Counted from the stretch's first letter, positions 46,176-55,330 are shown. The stretch: 64,000 bases of DNA from Aquamicrobium lusatiense (GCF_014201615.1 NZ_JACHEU010000002.1:62001-126000), one strand, 5' to 3'. Program-made: numbers and translations. Notes: a model not told the origin generated them from the sequence alone.

Positions 46176-46877
46176 TCAGAGATAAAGGTGGCGGATGGTA
46201 TCGTCCTGCAGCAGGTCCGAGCTCTTGCCGCTCAGCGCGATCTTGCCGCGGATCAGCAGATACCCCCTCTCGGCGATCGAAAGGGCTGTTTCCGCATTCT
46301 GCTCGATCAGCAGCACGGCCTTTCCCTCGTCGCGGATACGGGAAACGATCTGGAAATATTCGTCGATGAGCTTCGGCGACAGTCCGAGCGACGGCTCATC
46401 CATCACCACCAGCCTGGGATCGCCGATCAGCGCGCGCGCCAGCGCCACCATGGCCTGCTCGCCACCGGACATGGTGCCAGCTTTCTGGCCCAGCCGCTCA
46501 CGGATGCGCGGGAAGAGATCGGCCATGCGTTCGAGTTGCGTCTCGAAGTCAAGCGCGGGATTGCGCGCCGCATCGAAGGCAAGCCGCAGGTTCTCGCGAA
46601 CGGTCAGCGTCGGAAACAGCCGCCGCCCCTCCGGAACGAAGCCCGCGCCAAGACTGGCCAGCCGCTCCGTGCCGCATTCCTTCACGTCCTGTCCGGCGAT
46701 CCGGATGGAACCGCTGTCGCTGCGCAGCAGGCCGCAGATGGCATTGAAGGTGGTGCTCTTGCCGGCGCCGTTCGGCCCGAGCAGGCACACCATCTCGCTC
46801 GGCCCCACCTGCAGCGAGACATCCCGCAGCATCGGCACCGAACCATAACTCGTGCTGACGGAATTCATCTCAAGCAT
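46176..46877 (-). CDS. livF: branched-chain-type ABC transporter ATPase (system 2, LivF-like)
   Basis: This is a 233-residue ATPase with Walker A GPNGAGKST, LivF-type FVPEGRRLFPTLTVRENL, signature MSGGEQAMVALARAL and Walker B LVVMDEPSLGL. The ATG at 46877 overlaps livG by eight bases. It closes the leftward operon livH-M-G-F that diverges from its binding protein at 50012. It is distinct in sequence from the LivF of system 1. Confidence 0.92.
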   Translation of the reverse strand: MLEMNSVSTSYGSVPMLRDVSLQVGPSEMVCLLGPNGAGKSTTFNAICGLLRSDSGSIRIAGQDVKECGTERLASLGAGFVPEGRRLFPTLTVRENLRLAFDAARNPALDFETQLERMADLFPRIRERLGQKAGTMSGGEQAMVALARALIGDPRLVVMDEPSLGLSPKLIDEYFQIVSRIRDEGKAVLLIEQNAETALSIAERGYLLIRGKIALSGKSSDLLQDDTIRHLYL

Positions 46878-47661
46878 GATGCGCTGCCTTCTGTCCGAGA
46901 TAGGCTTCCTGTACGCGCGGCATGAGCCGCACCTGCGAGAAATCGCCATCGGCGATCTTGCGGCCATAGTCGATCACCGCCACCCGGTCGGGCAGCGCCG
47001 CGACGAGGCGCATGTCATGTTCGATGATCAGGAAGGAGAGGCCCGGTCGCTCGGCCATCACCCTGCGCACATCGGCCATCAGCCCGTCCGTGTCGCGGTC
47101 GTCCATTCCCGAAGACGGCTCGTCCAGCATGATGACCCTGGGCTCCGAGGCCAGTGCCCGCACGATCTCAAGACGGCGACGATCGGCCTGCGGCAGCGCG
47201 CCGGCAAGCGTGTGCCGGCGGGCATGCAGTTGCGGCGAGACCGCATGAAGCAATTCGCCTGCCCGCACGGCCGCCGCTTCAAGCTCGGCCCGCGCGGTGG
47301 CGGGACGCAGCAAGGCGTCGAAGACACCGGATCTGGTGCGGGTGTGCATGCCGATCAGCACGTTGTCCAGAAGGGTCAGGTCATTGAACAGGCGGCTGGA
47401 CTGGAAGGTGCGGGCAATACCGGCCGCCGCGATGCGATGCGCAGGCCAGCCCGTAATGTCCTTACCCTCCAGCTTCATGCTGCCGTGGGTTGGCCGGTAG
47501 ATGCCGGAGATCAGGTTGAAGAGGGTCGACTTTCCCGCCCCGTTCGGGCCGATGATGCAGACCACCTCGGAATGGTTCAACGTAAGGTCGACCTCTGCGA
47601 CCGCGACCAGACCTCCGAAGCGGATCGACAGGCCGCGGACTTCAAGCAGCGGATGGCTCAT
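46870..47661 (-). CDS. livG: branched-chain-type ABC transporter ATPase (system 2, LivG-like)
   Basis: This 263-residue ATPase has Walker A GPNGAGKST, the LivG segment GIARTFQSSRLFNDLTLLDN and Walker B VIMLDEPSSGMDD. The signature region reads LPQADRRRLEIVRAL, where the family has LSYGQQRRLEIARAL: the Gly of the signature is lost and Gln-Ala stands in its place. Whether LivG-F heterodimers need this half is unknown. ATPase coupling may be asymmetric. It overlaps livM by four bases. Confidence 0.9.
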   Translation of the reverse strand: MSHPLLEVRGLSIRFGGLVAVAEVDLTLNHSEVVCIIGPNGAGKSTLFNLISGIYRPTHGSMKLEGKDITGWPAHRIAAAGIARTFQSSRLFNDLTLLDNVLIGMHTRTRSGVFDALLRPATARAELEAAAVRAGELLHAVSPQLHARRHTLAGALPQADRRRLEIVRALASEPRVIMLDEPSSGMDDRDTDGLMADVRRVMAERPGLSFLIIEHDMRLVAALPDRVAVIDYGRKIADGDFSQVRLMPRVQEAYLGQKAAHHA

Positions 47662-48848
47662 CGATGGGCTCCATAGTTTCGCGCGCGCTGCGGGAACAGT
47701 CCCTGCGGACGCAGGATGAGGAACAGGATCACCACCACGCCGACAAACAGCAGCCTGTAGTCGGAGAAAATGCGCAACTTCTCGGGCAGCATGGTCAGCA
47801 GGAAGGCTCCGATGATGACGCCCAGCGTGTTGTCCATGCCTCCCACGATCACCATGGTCATGATGGTCACGGAGACGAGGAAGGTAAAATTGTCCGGCGA
47901 GATGTAGCTGACATAGAAGGCGTAGATGGTGCCCGCGAACGCCGCCAAAAATGCATCCACGCCGAAGGCCAGCATCTTGTACCAGACGATGTCGATGCCC
48001 TGGCAGCGCGCCGCCAGCGGGTCGGCCCGCAGGGCGTTCCAGGCAAGCCCGACCCGGCTGTTGTGCAGGCGGCGGGCGGCGATGATCGACAGGCCGACGA
48101 GCGCTGCCGACAGGTAGTAGAAGTTCGCCTGGCTCGGCAAGCGGAATCCAAACACCTCGATCGGGCGGGTAAACGAGTGGCCGAAAAGGCTCGGCGCGGG
48201 AATGCCGACCAGCCCGTTCGCGCCGCCTGTCCAGCTGAAATTGTTGAGAAGCTGATGCACGACGATGCCGAAAGCGATGGTGACGAGCGCCAGATAGCTG
48301 TCCTTGGTCCGCATCGACGGAAAGCCCAGCAGGAAGCCGAATATGGTGGCGACGACCGCCGCAACCGGCAGGGTCAGCCAGAACGACACCCCGAAATTGA
48401 TGGCCAGAAGCGCCGAGGTATAGGCGCCGATGCCGTAGGAGGCACCCGTCGCGAAATTGGGAATGTTGGCGCTGCCGAGCTGGAAGTTCAGCGCCAGCGC
48501 CAGCACGGCATAGAGCTGCGCGACGATAAGCAGATGCAATGCATAGCTGCTGCCCTGCATGAAGAAGGGATAGACCATCACGATCACGGCTCCCAGCGCG
48601 ATCGCCAGTTGCTGCTGATCATGAAAGGCAGCGACGATCCGCTCCTCGAACGCCGGGCGCCATTGCAGGAGGCCGAAGACGGCGCCCATGACGGCCAGCA
48701 GCAGCACCACGATTGCAGTCTGTTCGCTGAGCAGGAAGGCGCCCAGCAGGACCGCGCTGCCAAGCTCCACCGCCACGACGATGGAGGCATCAAGGCTCGT
48801 GCCGGAGCGCTCCGCCGGAGCCTCCACTTGAATACCGGTTTGCGACAT
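47658..48848 (-). CDS. livM: branched-chain-type ABC transporter permease (system 2, LivM-like)
   Basis: This 396-residue permease has about ten hydrophobic segments and the LivM marks LALNFQLGSANIPNFATGAS and AWNALRADPLAARCQGID. It has a longer N-terminus (about 100 residues with two or three extra helices) than LivM of system 1. It overlaps livG by four bases and lies three bases from livH. Confidence 0.92.
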   Translation of the reverse strand: MSQTGIQVEAPAERSGTSLDASIVVAVELGSAVLLGAFLLSEQTAIVVLLLAVMGAVFGLLQWRPAFEERIVAAFHDQQQLAIALGAVIVMVYPFFMQGSSYALHLLIVAQLYAVLALALNFQLGSANIPNFATGASYGIGAYTSALLAINFGVSFWLTLPVAAVVATIFGFLLGFPSMRTKDSYLALVTIAFGIVVHQLLNNFSWTGGANGLVGIPAPSLFGHSFTRPIEVFGFRLPSQANFYYLSAALVGLSIIAARRLHNSRVGLAWNALRADPLAARCQGIDIVWYKMLAFGVDAFLAAFAGTIYAFYVSYISPDNFTFLVSVTIMTMVIVGGMDNTLGVIIGAFLLTMLPEKLRIFSDYRLLFVGVVVILFLILRPQGLFPQRARNYGAHR

Positions 48849-48851
48849 GGA

Positions 48852-49769
48852 TCACACCTTCTCGAAAACGGGTTTGCCGAGCATTCCCGATGGTTTGAAC
48901 ACCAGGACGAGGATGGTCAGCATGAAGATGAAAACCAGCCTGTAGGACGCGCCATCGGGAACCAGCACCTGAACCAGAACGTCCACGCCCGCGATCAGCA
49001 GACTGCCCAGAATGGCTCCGTTCATCGAACCGAGGCCGCCGATCACCGCCGCAGAAAACCCGATCAGCCCGAGCTGGATGCCGAAATCGAAGCGGACGAC
49101 GCCCGCATGGCTGACGAAGAACACCGCACCGATCGCACCCACCGCCGAGGCGATGAAGAAGGTGACGGCAAAAATGCGATCCGGCCGGACAGCCATCAGG
49201 CGCGCAATGCTCAGATCTTCGGCGACCGCACGGATGCGCACACCGACGGGCGTGTGGCTGATCAGCGCGAACAGGGCCGCGACCATGGCAACGCTGACGC
49301 CGATCACGATCAGGCTGAACACGGGAATGACCACGTCGCCGATCTGGATCACGCCGGTGGCGATTGCCGGAAACGGCTTGGGATTGGAGCCTTGCGGGTA
49401 GAGGGTGCGGATCATTTCGCGGATGACGGTGCCGAGGGCGACCGTTGCGACGAGCGCCATCATGGCCGGAGAGGTGCGAAAGCGCCGGATCACAAGCCAG
49501 TCGAGCAACACGCCGAGCAAGCCAATGGCGGCCATGGCCGCCAATATCGCCACCAGCAGTGCTGCCGACGCCCCGAGCGGCATGGCCATGGCCGTAACCG
49601 CCTGAACAATGGCCAGTGCGATGAAGGGACCGACCATCGCCACGTCGCCGTGCGAAAAGTGAATCACATTCAGGACGCCGAAAAGCAGGCTGAAGCCAAG
49701 CGCGATCAATGTGTAGATGCTGCCAAGCACCAGCCAGTTGAGCAAATGCTGCATAAGCAGAGCGTCCAT
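48852..49769 (-). CDS. livH: branched-chain-type ABC transporter permease (system 2, LivH-like)
   Basis: This 305-residue permease shows LivH marks GSIYTLIALGFSLLFGVLNV followed by IHFSHGDVAMVG, and the loop RAVAEDLSIARLMAVRPDR. The ATG at 49769 lies after GGGAGG. An in-frame TTG sits one codon earlier. It heads the leftward livHMGF operon. The 242-bp divergent gap to the binding-protein gene must hold both promoters. Confidence 0.92.
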   Translation of the reverse strand: MDALLMQHLLNWLVLGSIYTLIALGFSLLFGVLNVIHFSHGDVAMVGPFIALAIVQAVTAMAMPLGASAALLVAILAAMAAIGLLGVLLDWLVIRRFRTSPAMMALVATVALGTVIREMIRTLYPQGSNPKPFPAIATGVIQIGDVVIPVFSLIVIGVSVAMVAALFALISHTPVGVRIRAVAEDLSIARLMAVRPDRIFAVTFFIASAVGAIGAVFFVSHAGVVRFDFGIQLGLIGFSAAVIGGLGSMNGAILGSLLIAGVDVLVQVLVPDGASYRLVFIFMLTILVLVFKPSGMLGKPVFEKV

Positions 49770-50011
49770 CAAGATCCTCCCTCTTCATGTGGCGCTAATG
49801 GTCCAGCTTATGAGCGCCTTCTGTTCCAGCGCAAAGCAAAAGCCTGAGATTTTGACTAGGGTTTTCCGAAGCAGGCCATCGGAAATTACGACTTTCTATC
49901 GCAGGGGCGATCCCGCAGCCTGCATCATCGGCTGACGCATGAACATGTTCCGGGCCCGGATGCCCGAGCGATCGGCACGGCCGGAACAAGGGAACGAACG
50001 GGAGAATAATA
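49770..50011. promoter_or_regulatory. divergent promoter region importer 2 / catabolic operon
   Basis: This 242-bp spacer serves the leftward livHMGF operon and the rightward binding protein-HpaB-RidA operon. The LysR regulator at 55559 is the obvious candidate to act here. No clear T-N11-A dyad could be chosen by eye. Confidence 0.45.
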
Positions 50012-51148
50012 ATGAGAACATCACTTATGCGCCGGCGCACTGTGCTGGCGGGACTAATGATGCTGTCGACGGCCATGGCCATCATGCCTGCCGCCGCGCA
50101 GGACAAGCCGCATATCAAGCTGGGTTTCATCGGCCCCGTCAGCGGCGGCAATGCCCAGCAGGGTCTGGGCGCCCGCAACGGCTTCCTGCTCGCGATAGAG
50201 CAGGCGAACGCGGCCGATTACCCCTATCAGGTCGAGCCTGTGGCGCTTGACGATGCCTCGGACCCGCAAACGGGTGTCGGCGCCGCCCTCAAGCTGGTCA
50301 ACGATCCCGATGTCGTGGCCGCCATTGGTCACTGGAACAGCCCCGTCGCGCTCGCCACCATGCCGGTCTTTCACCGGTCCCAGATGCCGATGATCGTCTG
50401 GGGCGCCATCAGCCCGCAGATCACCCAGCAGAATCTCCCCGAGATCACGCGCGTTACGCCTACCCTTGTTGCCGAAAACCATCCGCTGGCGGACTGGGCA
50501 GCGACCGGGCTCGGCGCAAAGAAAATAGCGATTTTTGCCGACACCAGCGACTACGGCACCGCCAACTCGCAGGCATTCGACGGCTTCTTCACCGAGGCCG
50601 GCGGCGAGATCGTCGCCAAGGAGCTCTTCCCTGTCGGAACGGTCGATTTCCGCACGGCGCTGACCAAGCTGCGCGATGCATCGCCCGACGCGATCTATTT
50701 CGGCGGCGTCATCGCCGAGGCGGGCATCCTGCGCAAGCAGATGGCCGAGGTGGGGCTGAACATACCGATGATCGGCATTTCCGGCTTCTACGATCCGGAC
50801 TTCATTGCCCTGGCCGGACCGGCCGCGGAAGGCACCATGGTGAGCTATCCGGCCTCGCAGTCAAATCCGAAGCTTGAAAAGATGAATGCCGACTACGCAG
50901 CAAGGGCGTTTTCGGAGCCGACGAGCCCCTACACCAAATACGCCTATGACGCGACCAACATACTGCTGACGGTGATCCGGGAAAAAGGCATCGACGACAA
51001 GGTGGCGCTGGCCGAGGCCATCCGGGCGATCAGCTATGACGGCGTGCTCGGCACGACCACTTTCGATGAGAACGGCCAGACCCGGATAGAGGTCTCGATC
51101 GAGATCAAGGAAGTGCGCGACGGCGCCTGGACGGACCACAAGAAGTAA
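50012..51148 (+). CDS. periplasmic substrate-binding protein of branched-chain-type ABC importer 2
   Basis: This 378-residue Leu/Ile/Val-binding-like protein has a signal peptide (about 1-30, AAAQ) with a twin-arginine-like RRRTVLAGL, and the family opening IKLGFIGPVSGGNAQQG. It diverges from livHMGF and is followed by catabolic genes, so its ligand is probably the substrate of the HpaB-type monooxygenase. A perfect hairpin right after the stop probably keeps its transcript in excess. Confidence 0.9.
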   Translation: MRTSLMRRRTVLAGLMMLSTAMAIMPAAAQDKPHIKLGFIGPVSGGNAQQGLGARNGFLLAIEQANAADYPYQVEPVALDDASDPQTGVGAALKLVNDPDVVAAIGHWNSPVALATMPVFHRSQMPMIVWGAISPQITQQNLPEITRVTPTLVAENHPLADWAATGLGAKKIAIFADTSDYGTANSQAFDGFFTEAGGEIVAKELFPVGTVDFRTALTKLRDASPDAIYFGGVIAEAGILRKQMAEVGLNIPMIGISGFYDPDFIALAGPAAEGTMVSYPASQSNPKLEKMNADYAARAFSEPTSPYTKYAYDATNILLTVIREKGIDDKVALAEAIRAISYDGVLGTTTFDENGQTRIEVSIEIKEVRDGAWTDHKK

Positions 51149-51156
51149 CCCGCTCC

Positions 51157-51190
51157 TTCCGATGCCGGAGCGCCTTCTCCGGCATCGGAA
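51157..51190 (+). terminator. strong hairpin between binding-protein and monooxygenase genes
   Basis: TTCCGATGCCGGAG (51157-51170) and CTCCGGCATCGGAA (51177-51190) form a perfect 14-bp stem with a 6-nt loop, eight bases after the stop codon. No U-tract follows, so it is more likely a partial terminator or mRNA stabiliser than a full stop. Confidence 0.65.
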
Positions 51191-51339
51191 AAACTGCCGC
51201 AGGGCTGCGGAAACCCTTATTTTCGGTGTCTGCGCCGGCTTGTTACCACTGTCTGGAACCCCGCCCCGCAAGCGGCCGGGAACGAAGGCCCCCTTGGGCC
51301 TTCCCAGCCACGACTTCCCAGCAATGCAAAGGACAACTG

Positions 51340-52872
51340 ATGATCAGGACAGGTCAGGAATACAGGGATTCGATCCGCGACGGCCGGCGGATCTGGGTCA
51401 ACGGCGAACGCGTCAACGACGTCACCACCCATCCCCAGTTCAAACCGCTGGTGGATATCCGCGCCCGCATCTTCGACATGCAGCACGAGGAAGCGCATCG
51501 CGACATCATGACGGAGGAACAGGACGGCGAGCGCAACGCGCTCGGCAGCGCCCTGCCCCGCACGCAGGACGACTGGTGGGCCAAGCGCCGCGCCACCGAT
51601 CATATGCTCAACGAGATCGGCGGCGTCGTCACCCGTGTCGGCGACGAAACCGTGGGCGAGATGTGGTCCCTCTTCGACGGTCAGGACGTGCTGAACGAGG
51701 TCGACCCGCAGTTCTCGAAGAATATCGAGACCCACATCCATCGCGTCCTGCGGGAGGACCCCTTCCACGTTTCGGCAAACACCGACCCGAAGGGCGACCG
51801 CTCGAAAGCGCCTCAGGATCAGGACCCCGACATGCTCCTGCATGTGGTGAAGGAAACTGATGCGGGCATCATCGTTCGCGGCGCGAAATACGAGACGGCG
51901 GCCGCCTATGCCAATCAGGCCTTCACGAAGCCGACGATTGCCAATTGGGGCAACAATGCCCTCAGCGACTACGCCGTGGGCTTCATCTGCGATCTCGGCA
52001 GCGAGAACCTGAAGTTCATCTGCCGCACCGGCTTCGCCGGCCGTGCTCCGGAAAAGGACTACCCGCTGGCCAACAAGTTCGATGAGGTCGACACGATCGT
52101 CATTTTCGACAACGTGCTGATCCCGTGGGAGAACGTGCTGTTCTATCGCCACACCAAGGCGGCGACATTCATACGCGCCACCCTGCACCGCTATTCGGCC
52201 TTCGCCTTCGTCCAGCGCAACCTCAAGGTAGCCGACATGATGATCGGCGCGGCGCTCTTCAATGCGCGTCAGACCGGCCTCGACAAGCAGCAGGCCGTAC
52301 AGGAAAAGCTGGCCCAGCTTGCCGTCTACCGTGAAGGGATCAACGCCCACCTGACGGCAGCGATCGCGCTTGGCGAACGTTCGCCCGCCGGCCTGATGAT
52401 GCCCAACCAGTCCCTGCTCTATACGGGCCGCGTGCTGGCCTGCTCGCAACTGCACGAAATGATGCACATCGCCCGCGAGCTCTGCGGCGGCCAGATCTGC
52501 GTCACGCCGGATGCTGCCTCCTTCGAGCATCCCGACACCAAGCCATGGCTGGAGAAATATTACAGCATCAATGAGGAATGGGTGGCAGACGACCGGCGCA
52601 AGCTGCTTGCCTTCGCCCGCGACCTTCTGAACTCCGATTATGCCGGCCACCGGCTCACCTTCCAGTTGTTCGCGCAGTCTCCGCCCTTCGCCCATCTCGC
52701 CGCCGTCTACCGGAACTTCGACTGGGATGGTCCGCTGGCTTTCGTCAAGGATGCCGCAGGCCTGTCCGACCGGGTCATGGGCGGACGCACCCTCTCCGCC
52801 GGCGACAGCGCGATTTCAAGCTGGTTCTCGACCGACATCGGCACCCACGCAAAGCGCGCAGCCGCGGAATGA
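51340..52872 (+). CDS. HpaB-type FADH2-dependent monooxygenase large component
   Basis: This 510-residue protein belongs to the 4-hydroxyphenylacetate 3-hydroxylase (HpaB) family of two-component flavin monooxygenases: TGQEYRDSIRDGRRIWVNGE at the N-terminus, DVTTHPQFKPLVD, and the acyl-CoA-dehydrogenase-like core with DNVLIPWENVLFYR and CGGQICVTPD. Such enzymes use free FADH2 from a reductase partner, here probably the fusion protein at 56638. Members act on phenols but also on pyrroles and other N-heterocycles. Context (RidA, deacylase, aspartase) favours a nitrogenous substrate. The ATG at 51340 begins the conserved N-terminus. Confidence 0.88.
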   Translation: MIRTGQEYRDSIRDGRRIWVNGERVNDVTTHPQFKPLVDIRARIFDMQHEEAHRDIMTEEQDGERNALGSALPRTQDDWWAKRRATDHMLNEIGGVVTRVGDETVGEMWSLFDGQDVLNEVDPQFSKNIETHIHRVLREDPFHVSANTDPKGDRSKAPQDQDPDMLLHVVKETDAGIIVRGAKYETAAAYANQAFTKPTIANWGNNALSDYAVGFICDLGSENLKFICRTGFAGRAPEKDYPLANKFDEVDTIVIFDNVLIPWENVLFYRHTKAATFIRATLHRYSAFAFVQRNLKVADMMIGAALFNARQTGLDKQQAVQEKLAQLAVYREGINAHLTAAIALGERSPAGLMMPNQSLLYTGRVLACSQLHEMMHIARELCGGQICVTPDAASFEHPDTKPWLEKYYSINEEWVADDRRKLLAFARDLLNSDYAGHRLTFQLFAQSPPFAHLAAVYRNFDWDGPLAFVKDAAGLSDRVMGGRTLSAGDSAISSWFSTDIGTHAKRAAAE

Positions 52873-52880
52873 TCCTCTCC

Positions 52881-52906
52881 GGACGGCATCCGCAGGGATG
52901 CCGTCC
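52881..52906 (+). other. intercistronic hairpin HpaB / RidA
   Basis: GGACGGCATCC (52881-52891) and GGATGCCGTCC (52896-52906) form a perfect 11-bp stem with a 4-nt GCAG loop just after the monooxygenase stop codon. No U-tract follows. Confidence 0.6.
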
Positions 52907-52968
52907 TCCCCTGACCCCAGCCCCATCGCCCGGATCATCCGGGCCTCAAGCGACACGGAAACCACGAC

Positions 52969-53388
52969 ATGATCCACAAGCGGCTTCGTCCCTTCAACAC
53001 CAAGAAGACCTATCCCGAGCAGAACCTCGACAACGATCTGAGCCAGGGCGTCGTTGCCCGCGGCACCATGGTTTTTCTGCGCGGTCAGGTCTCGCAGGAT
53101 CTGGATACGCGCGAGTGCCTCCATGTCGGCGATGCCGGCAAGCAGACGGCCAAGACGATGGAAAACATCAAGATGCTGCTTGAGGAAGCCGGCAGCGAGA
53201 TGGCGCATATCTGCCGCATCGTCGTCTATGTCACCGACATCCGTTACCGCGAGGCCGTCTATCAGGAGATGGGCAAGTGGATGAAGGGCGTGCATCCCTG
53301 CTCCACCGGCATTGTGGTTCCCGCTCTGGCGCGGCCGGAATGGGTCGTCGAGATCGAAGTAACCGCCGTCATTCCCGACGCCGCATAA
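52969..53388 (+). CDS. RidA-family enamine/imine deaminase-like protein
   Basis: This 139-residue YjgF/YER057c/UK114 protein shows the family core GTMVFLRGQVSQDLD, QTAKTMENIKMLLEEAG and the C-terminal PALARPEWVVEIEVTAV. RidA homologues hydrolyse reactive enamine/imine intermediates to keto acids plus ammonia. The Arg that contacts the carboxylate in E. coli RidA corresponds to the ARPEW region. Placed directly after a flavin monooxygenase, it probably deals with an imine formed by ring or C-N oxidation, as RutC does in pyrimidine breakdown. Confidence 0.88.
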   Translation: MIHKRLRPFNTKKTYPEQNLDNDLSQGVVARGTMVFLRGQVSQDLDTRECLHVGDAGKQTAKTMENIKMLLEEAGSEMAHICRIVVYVTDIRYREAVYQEMGKWMKGVHPCSTGIVVPALARPEWVVEIEVTAVIPDAA

Positions 53389-53400
53389 GGGGATGCCGCA

Positions 53401-54078
53401 ATGACCTTTTCCATTTCCGCCCACTGTCCCGATACCGGCATGTTCGGCATCGCCGTGTCCTCCTCCTCTCCCTGCGTGGCCGCGCGCTGCGCCCATGCCC
53501 GGGCCGGCGTGGGAACGGTGGCGACGCAGAACATCACCGACCCGCGGCTGGGGCCGAAAGGGCTGGACCTCATGGCTTCCGGTCTTTCGGCAACGGATGC
53601 GCTGGAAGCGCTGAAGCGCGATGCCCCGCATCTGGACTATCGCCAGCTTGCGCTGGTGGACGCGCAGGGCAGCACCGCGTCGTTTTCCGGCGAGCGCACG
53701 CTCGGGACCCATCGGGTGGCGACCGCACCGGGCGTCATCGCGGCAGGCAACCTCCTGTCCGATCCGGGCGTGCCTGATGCCATGGTGGCGGCCTTTTCCG
53801 ACAGTGCCGGACAGGGAATCGGCGATCGCCTGCTGGCCGCGATGCGTGCGGCAGAAGAAGCAGGCGGCGAAGAAGGTCCCGTGCATTCCGTCGGCATGCT
53901 CCTCGTCCGCAAGGAAGCATGGGCGATCGCGGACCTGCGCGTCGACTGGGCCGATCATGACCCGATCGGCGAGCTTTCCGAATTGTGGGAGCGCTGGAAG
54001 GGCGAAATGGAAGCCTATGTCTCGCGCGCCCTCAACCCCTCCGTCGCACCGAGCTATGGCGTGCCGGGCGACCTCTGA
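53401..54078 (+). CDS. DUF1028-family protein (Ntn-hydrolase-like)
   Basis: This 225-residue protein is a clear DUF1028 member: TFSISAHCPDTGMFGIAVSS at the N-terminus, PGVIAAGNLLSDPGV in the middle and the hallmark GGEEGPVHSVGMLLV followed by WAIADLRVDWAD. The family has an Ntn-hydrolase-like fold and is often found beside RidA and amidase genes, but its reaction is not established. It lies 12 bp after ridA. Hydrolysis of an amide or N-acyl bond in the pathway is the plausible role. Confidence 0.85.
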   Translation: MTFSISAHCPDTGMFGIAVSSSSPCVAARCAHARAGVGTVATQNITDPRLGPKGLDLMASGLSATDALEALKRDAPHLDYRQLALVDAQGSTASFSGERTLGTHRVATAPGVIAAGNLLSDPGVPDAMVAAFSDSAGQGIGDRLLAAMRAAEEAGGEEGPVHSVGMLLVRKEAWAIADLRVDWADHDPIGELSELWERWKGEMEAYVSRALNPSVAPSYGVPGDL

Positions 54079-54125
54079 GGCCCGGCACACCGCACAGCAG
54101 GCTGTGCAACTCCCTGACTGAAGCA

Positions 54126-54151
54126 GGTGCCGCATTTCAGCATGCGGCACC
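54126..54151 (+). other. intercistronic hairpin DUF1028 / deacylase
   Basis: GGTGCCGCAT (54126-54135) and ATGCGGCACC (54142-54151) form a perfect 10-bp stem with a 6-nt loop 22 bp before the deacylase start. It may mask or protect the start region or serve as a processing site. Confidence 0.55.
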
Positions 54152-54172
54152 GTCTTTACCGGACACGGCAAG

Positions 54173-55330
54173 ATGCGTACTCTGGACATTCTCGACAGGC
54201 TGATTGCCTTTCCGACCGTCAGCCGCCAGTCGAACCTTGCCCTCATCGACTATGTGCGCAGCCTTCTGGATGGCGCGGGTATCGCTTCGCAACTGGTCAC
54301 GAGTACGGACGGCACCCGCGCCAACCTGTTCGCCACCATAGGTCCCCGCGACCGTGGCGGCGTCATCCTGTCAGGCCACACCGATGTGGTGCCCGTCGAG
54401 GGACAGGCATGGACGCGCGATCCGTTCCGCCTCTCCATTGCCGACGGGCGGGCCTACGGGCGCGGCACGACCGACATGAAGGGCTTCGTGGCTTCGGCGC
54501 TGGCCACGGCGCTGGATGCAGCCGGCAGAAATCTGCAAACGCCGCTTCATCTTGCTTTTTCCTACGATGAGGAAATTGGCTGCGTCGGCGTTCGGGGGCT
54601 GCTGGATCATCTGGAAACAGCAAGCCCGCGCCCTGCCCTTTGCCTTGTCGGCGAGCCGACCGGGTTGCGCATTGCCACCGGCCACAAGGGCAAGCTGGCC
54701 TTGCGGGCCTGTTGCACAGGGCATGCCGCCCATTCCGCGCTTGCGCCCACCGCGCTGAACGCGCTGCACATCGGGGCGGATTTTCTGGACGTGCTGCGCC
54801 GGGAACAGGACCGCCTCGCACGAACCGGCGCGCGCGATGCGGCTTACGACATCCCCTACAGCACCATTCATGCCGGCGTGATGAGCGGCGGGCAGGTTCT
54901 GAACATCGTTCCCGACCACTGCCGGATCGATTTCGAGATCCGCAATCTGGCGGGCGACGATCCGCAGGCGATCCTCGACGGCATCCGCGACGGCGCGGAA
55001 GGGATCGTCGCCCCCCTGAGGCCGTCCTTTCCACAGGCGGCGATCTCCATCGACGAAGTGAACGCCTATCCGGGCCTCGACACGGCCAATGGCTCGGCAA
55101 TCGTTACGCTGCTGCGCCGCATCGCCGGGCATGATCAAGACACCTGCAAGGTCGCGTTCGGCACGGAAGCGGGCCTGTTCCACAATCGTCTCGGCATTCC
55201 GGCGGCGATCTGCGGGCCCGGCCATATGGATCAGGGCCACAAGCCCGACGAATTCATCGAACTGGATCAGCTCGCCGCCTGTGACGCCCTGCTGGGCAGG
55301 CTGGTTGACGAGCTGGAAACCGGACTTTGA
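54173..55330 (+). CDS. M20 family deacylase, acetylornithine deacetylase (ArgE)-like
   Basis: This 385-residue zinc hydrolase shows the M20 ligands in order: His and Asp in LSGHTDVVPV, bridging Asp in GRGTTDMKG, catalytic Glu pair in SYDEEIG, and His in GPGHMDQGHKPDEFIE. ArgE-like enzymes remove acetyl, formyl or succinyl groups from amino acids. With an aspartase in the facing operon, an N-acyl-aspartate is an attractive but unproven substrate. The gene is the last of the rightward catabolic series. Confidence 0.9.
   Translation: MRTLDILDRLIAFPTVSRQSNLALIDYVRSLLDGAGIASQLVTSTDGTRANLFATIGPRDRGGVILSGHTDVVPVEGQAWTRDPFRLSIADGRAYGRGTTDMKGFVASALATALDAAGRNLQTPLHLAFSYDEEIGCVGVRGLLDHLETASPRPALCLVGEPTGLRIATGHKGKLALRACCTGHAAHSALAPTALNALHIGADFLDVLRREQDRLARTGARDAAYDIPYSTIHAGVMSGGQVLNIVPDHCRIDFEIRNLAGDDPQAILDGIRDGAEGIVAPLRPSFPQAAISIDEVNAYPGLDTANGSAIVTLLRRIAGHDQDTCKVAFGTEAGLFHNRLGIPAAICGPGHMDQGHKPDEFIELDQLAACDALLGRLVDELETGL

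Noticed and set aside
47664..49847. Very long rightward open frame opposite the livM-livH genes
   Set aside because: It is antisense to two clear permease genes, is full of His/Asp/Glu/Arg low-complexity sequence produced by GC-rich codon bias, and has no domain.
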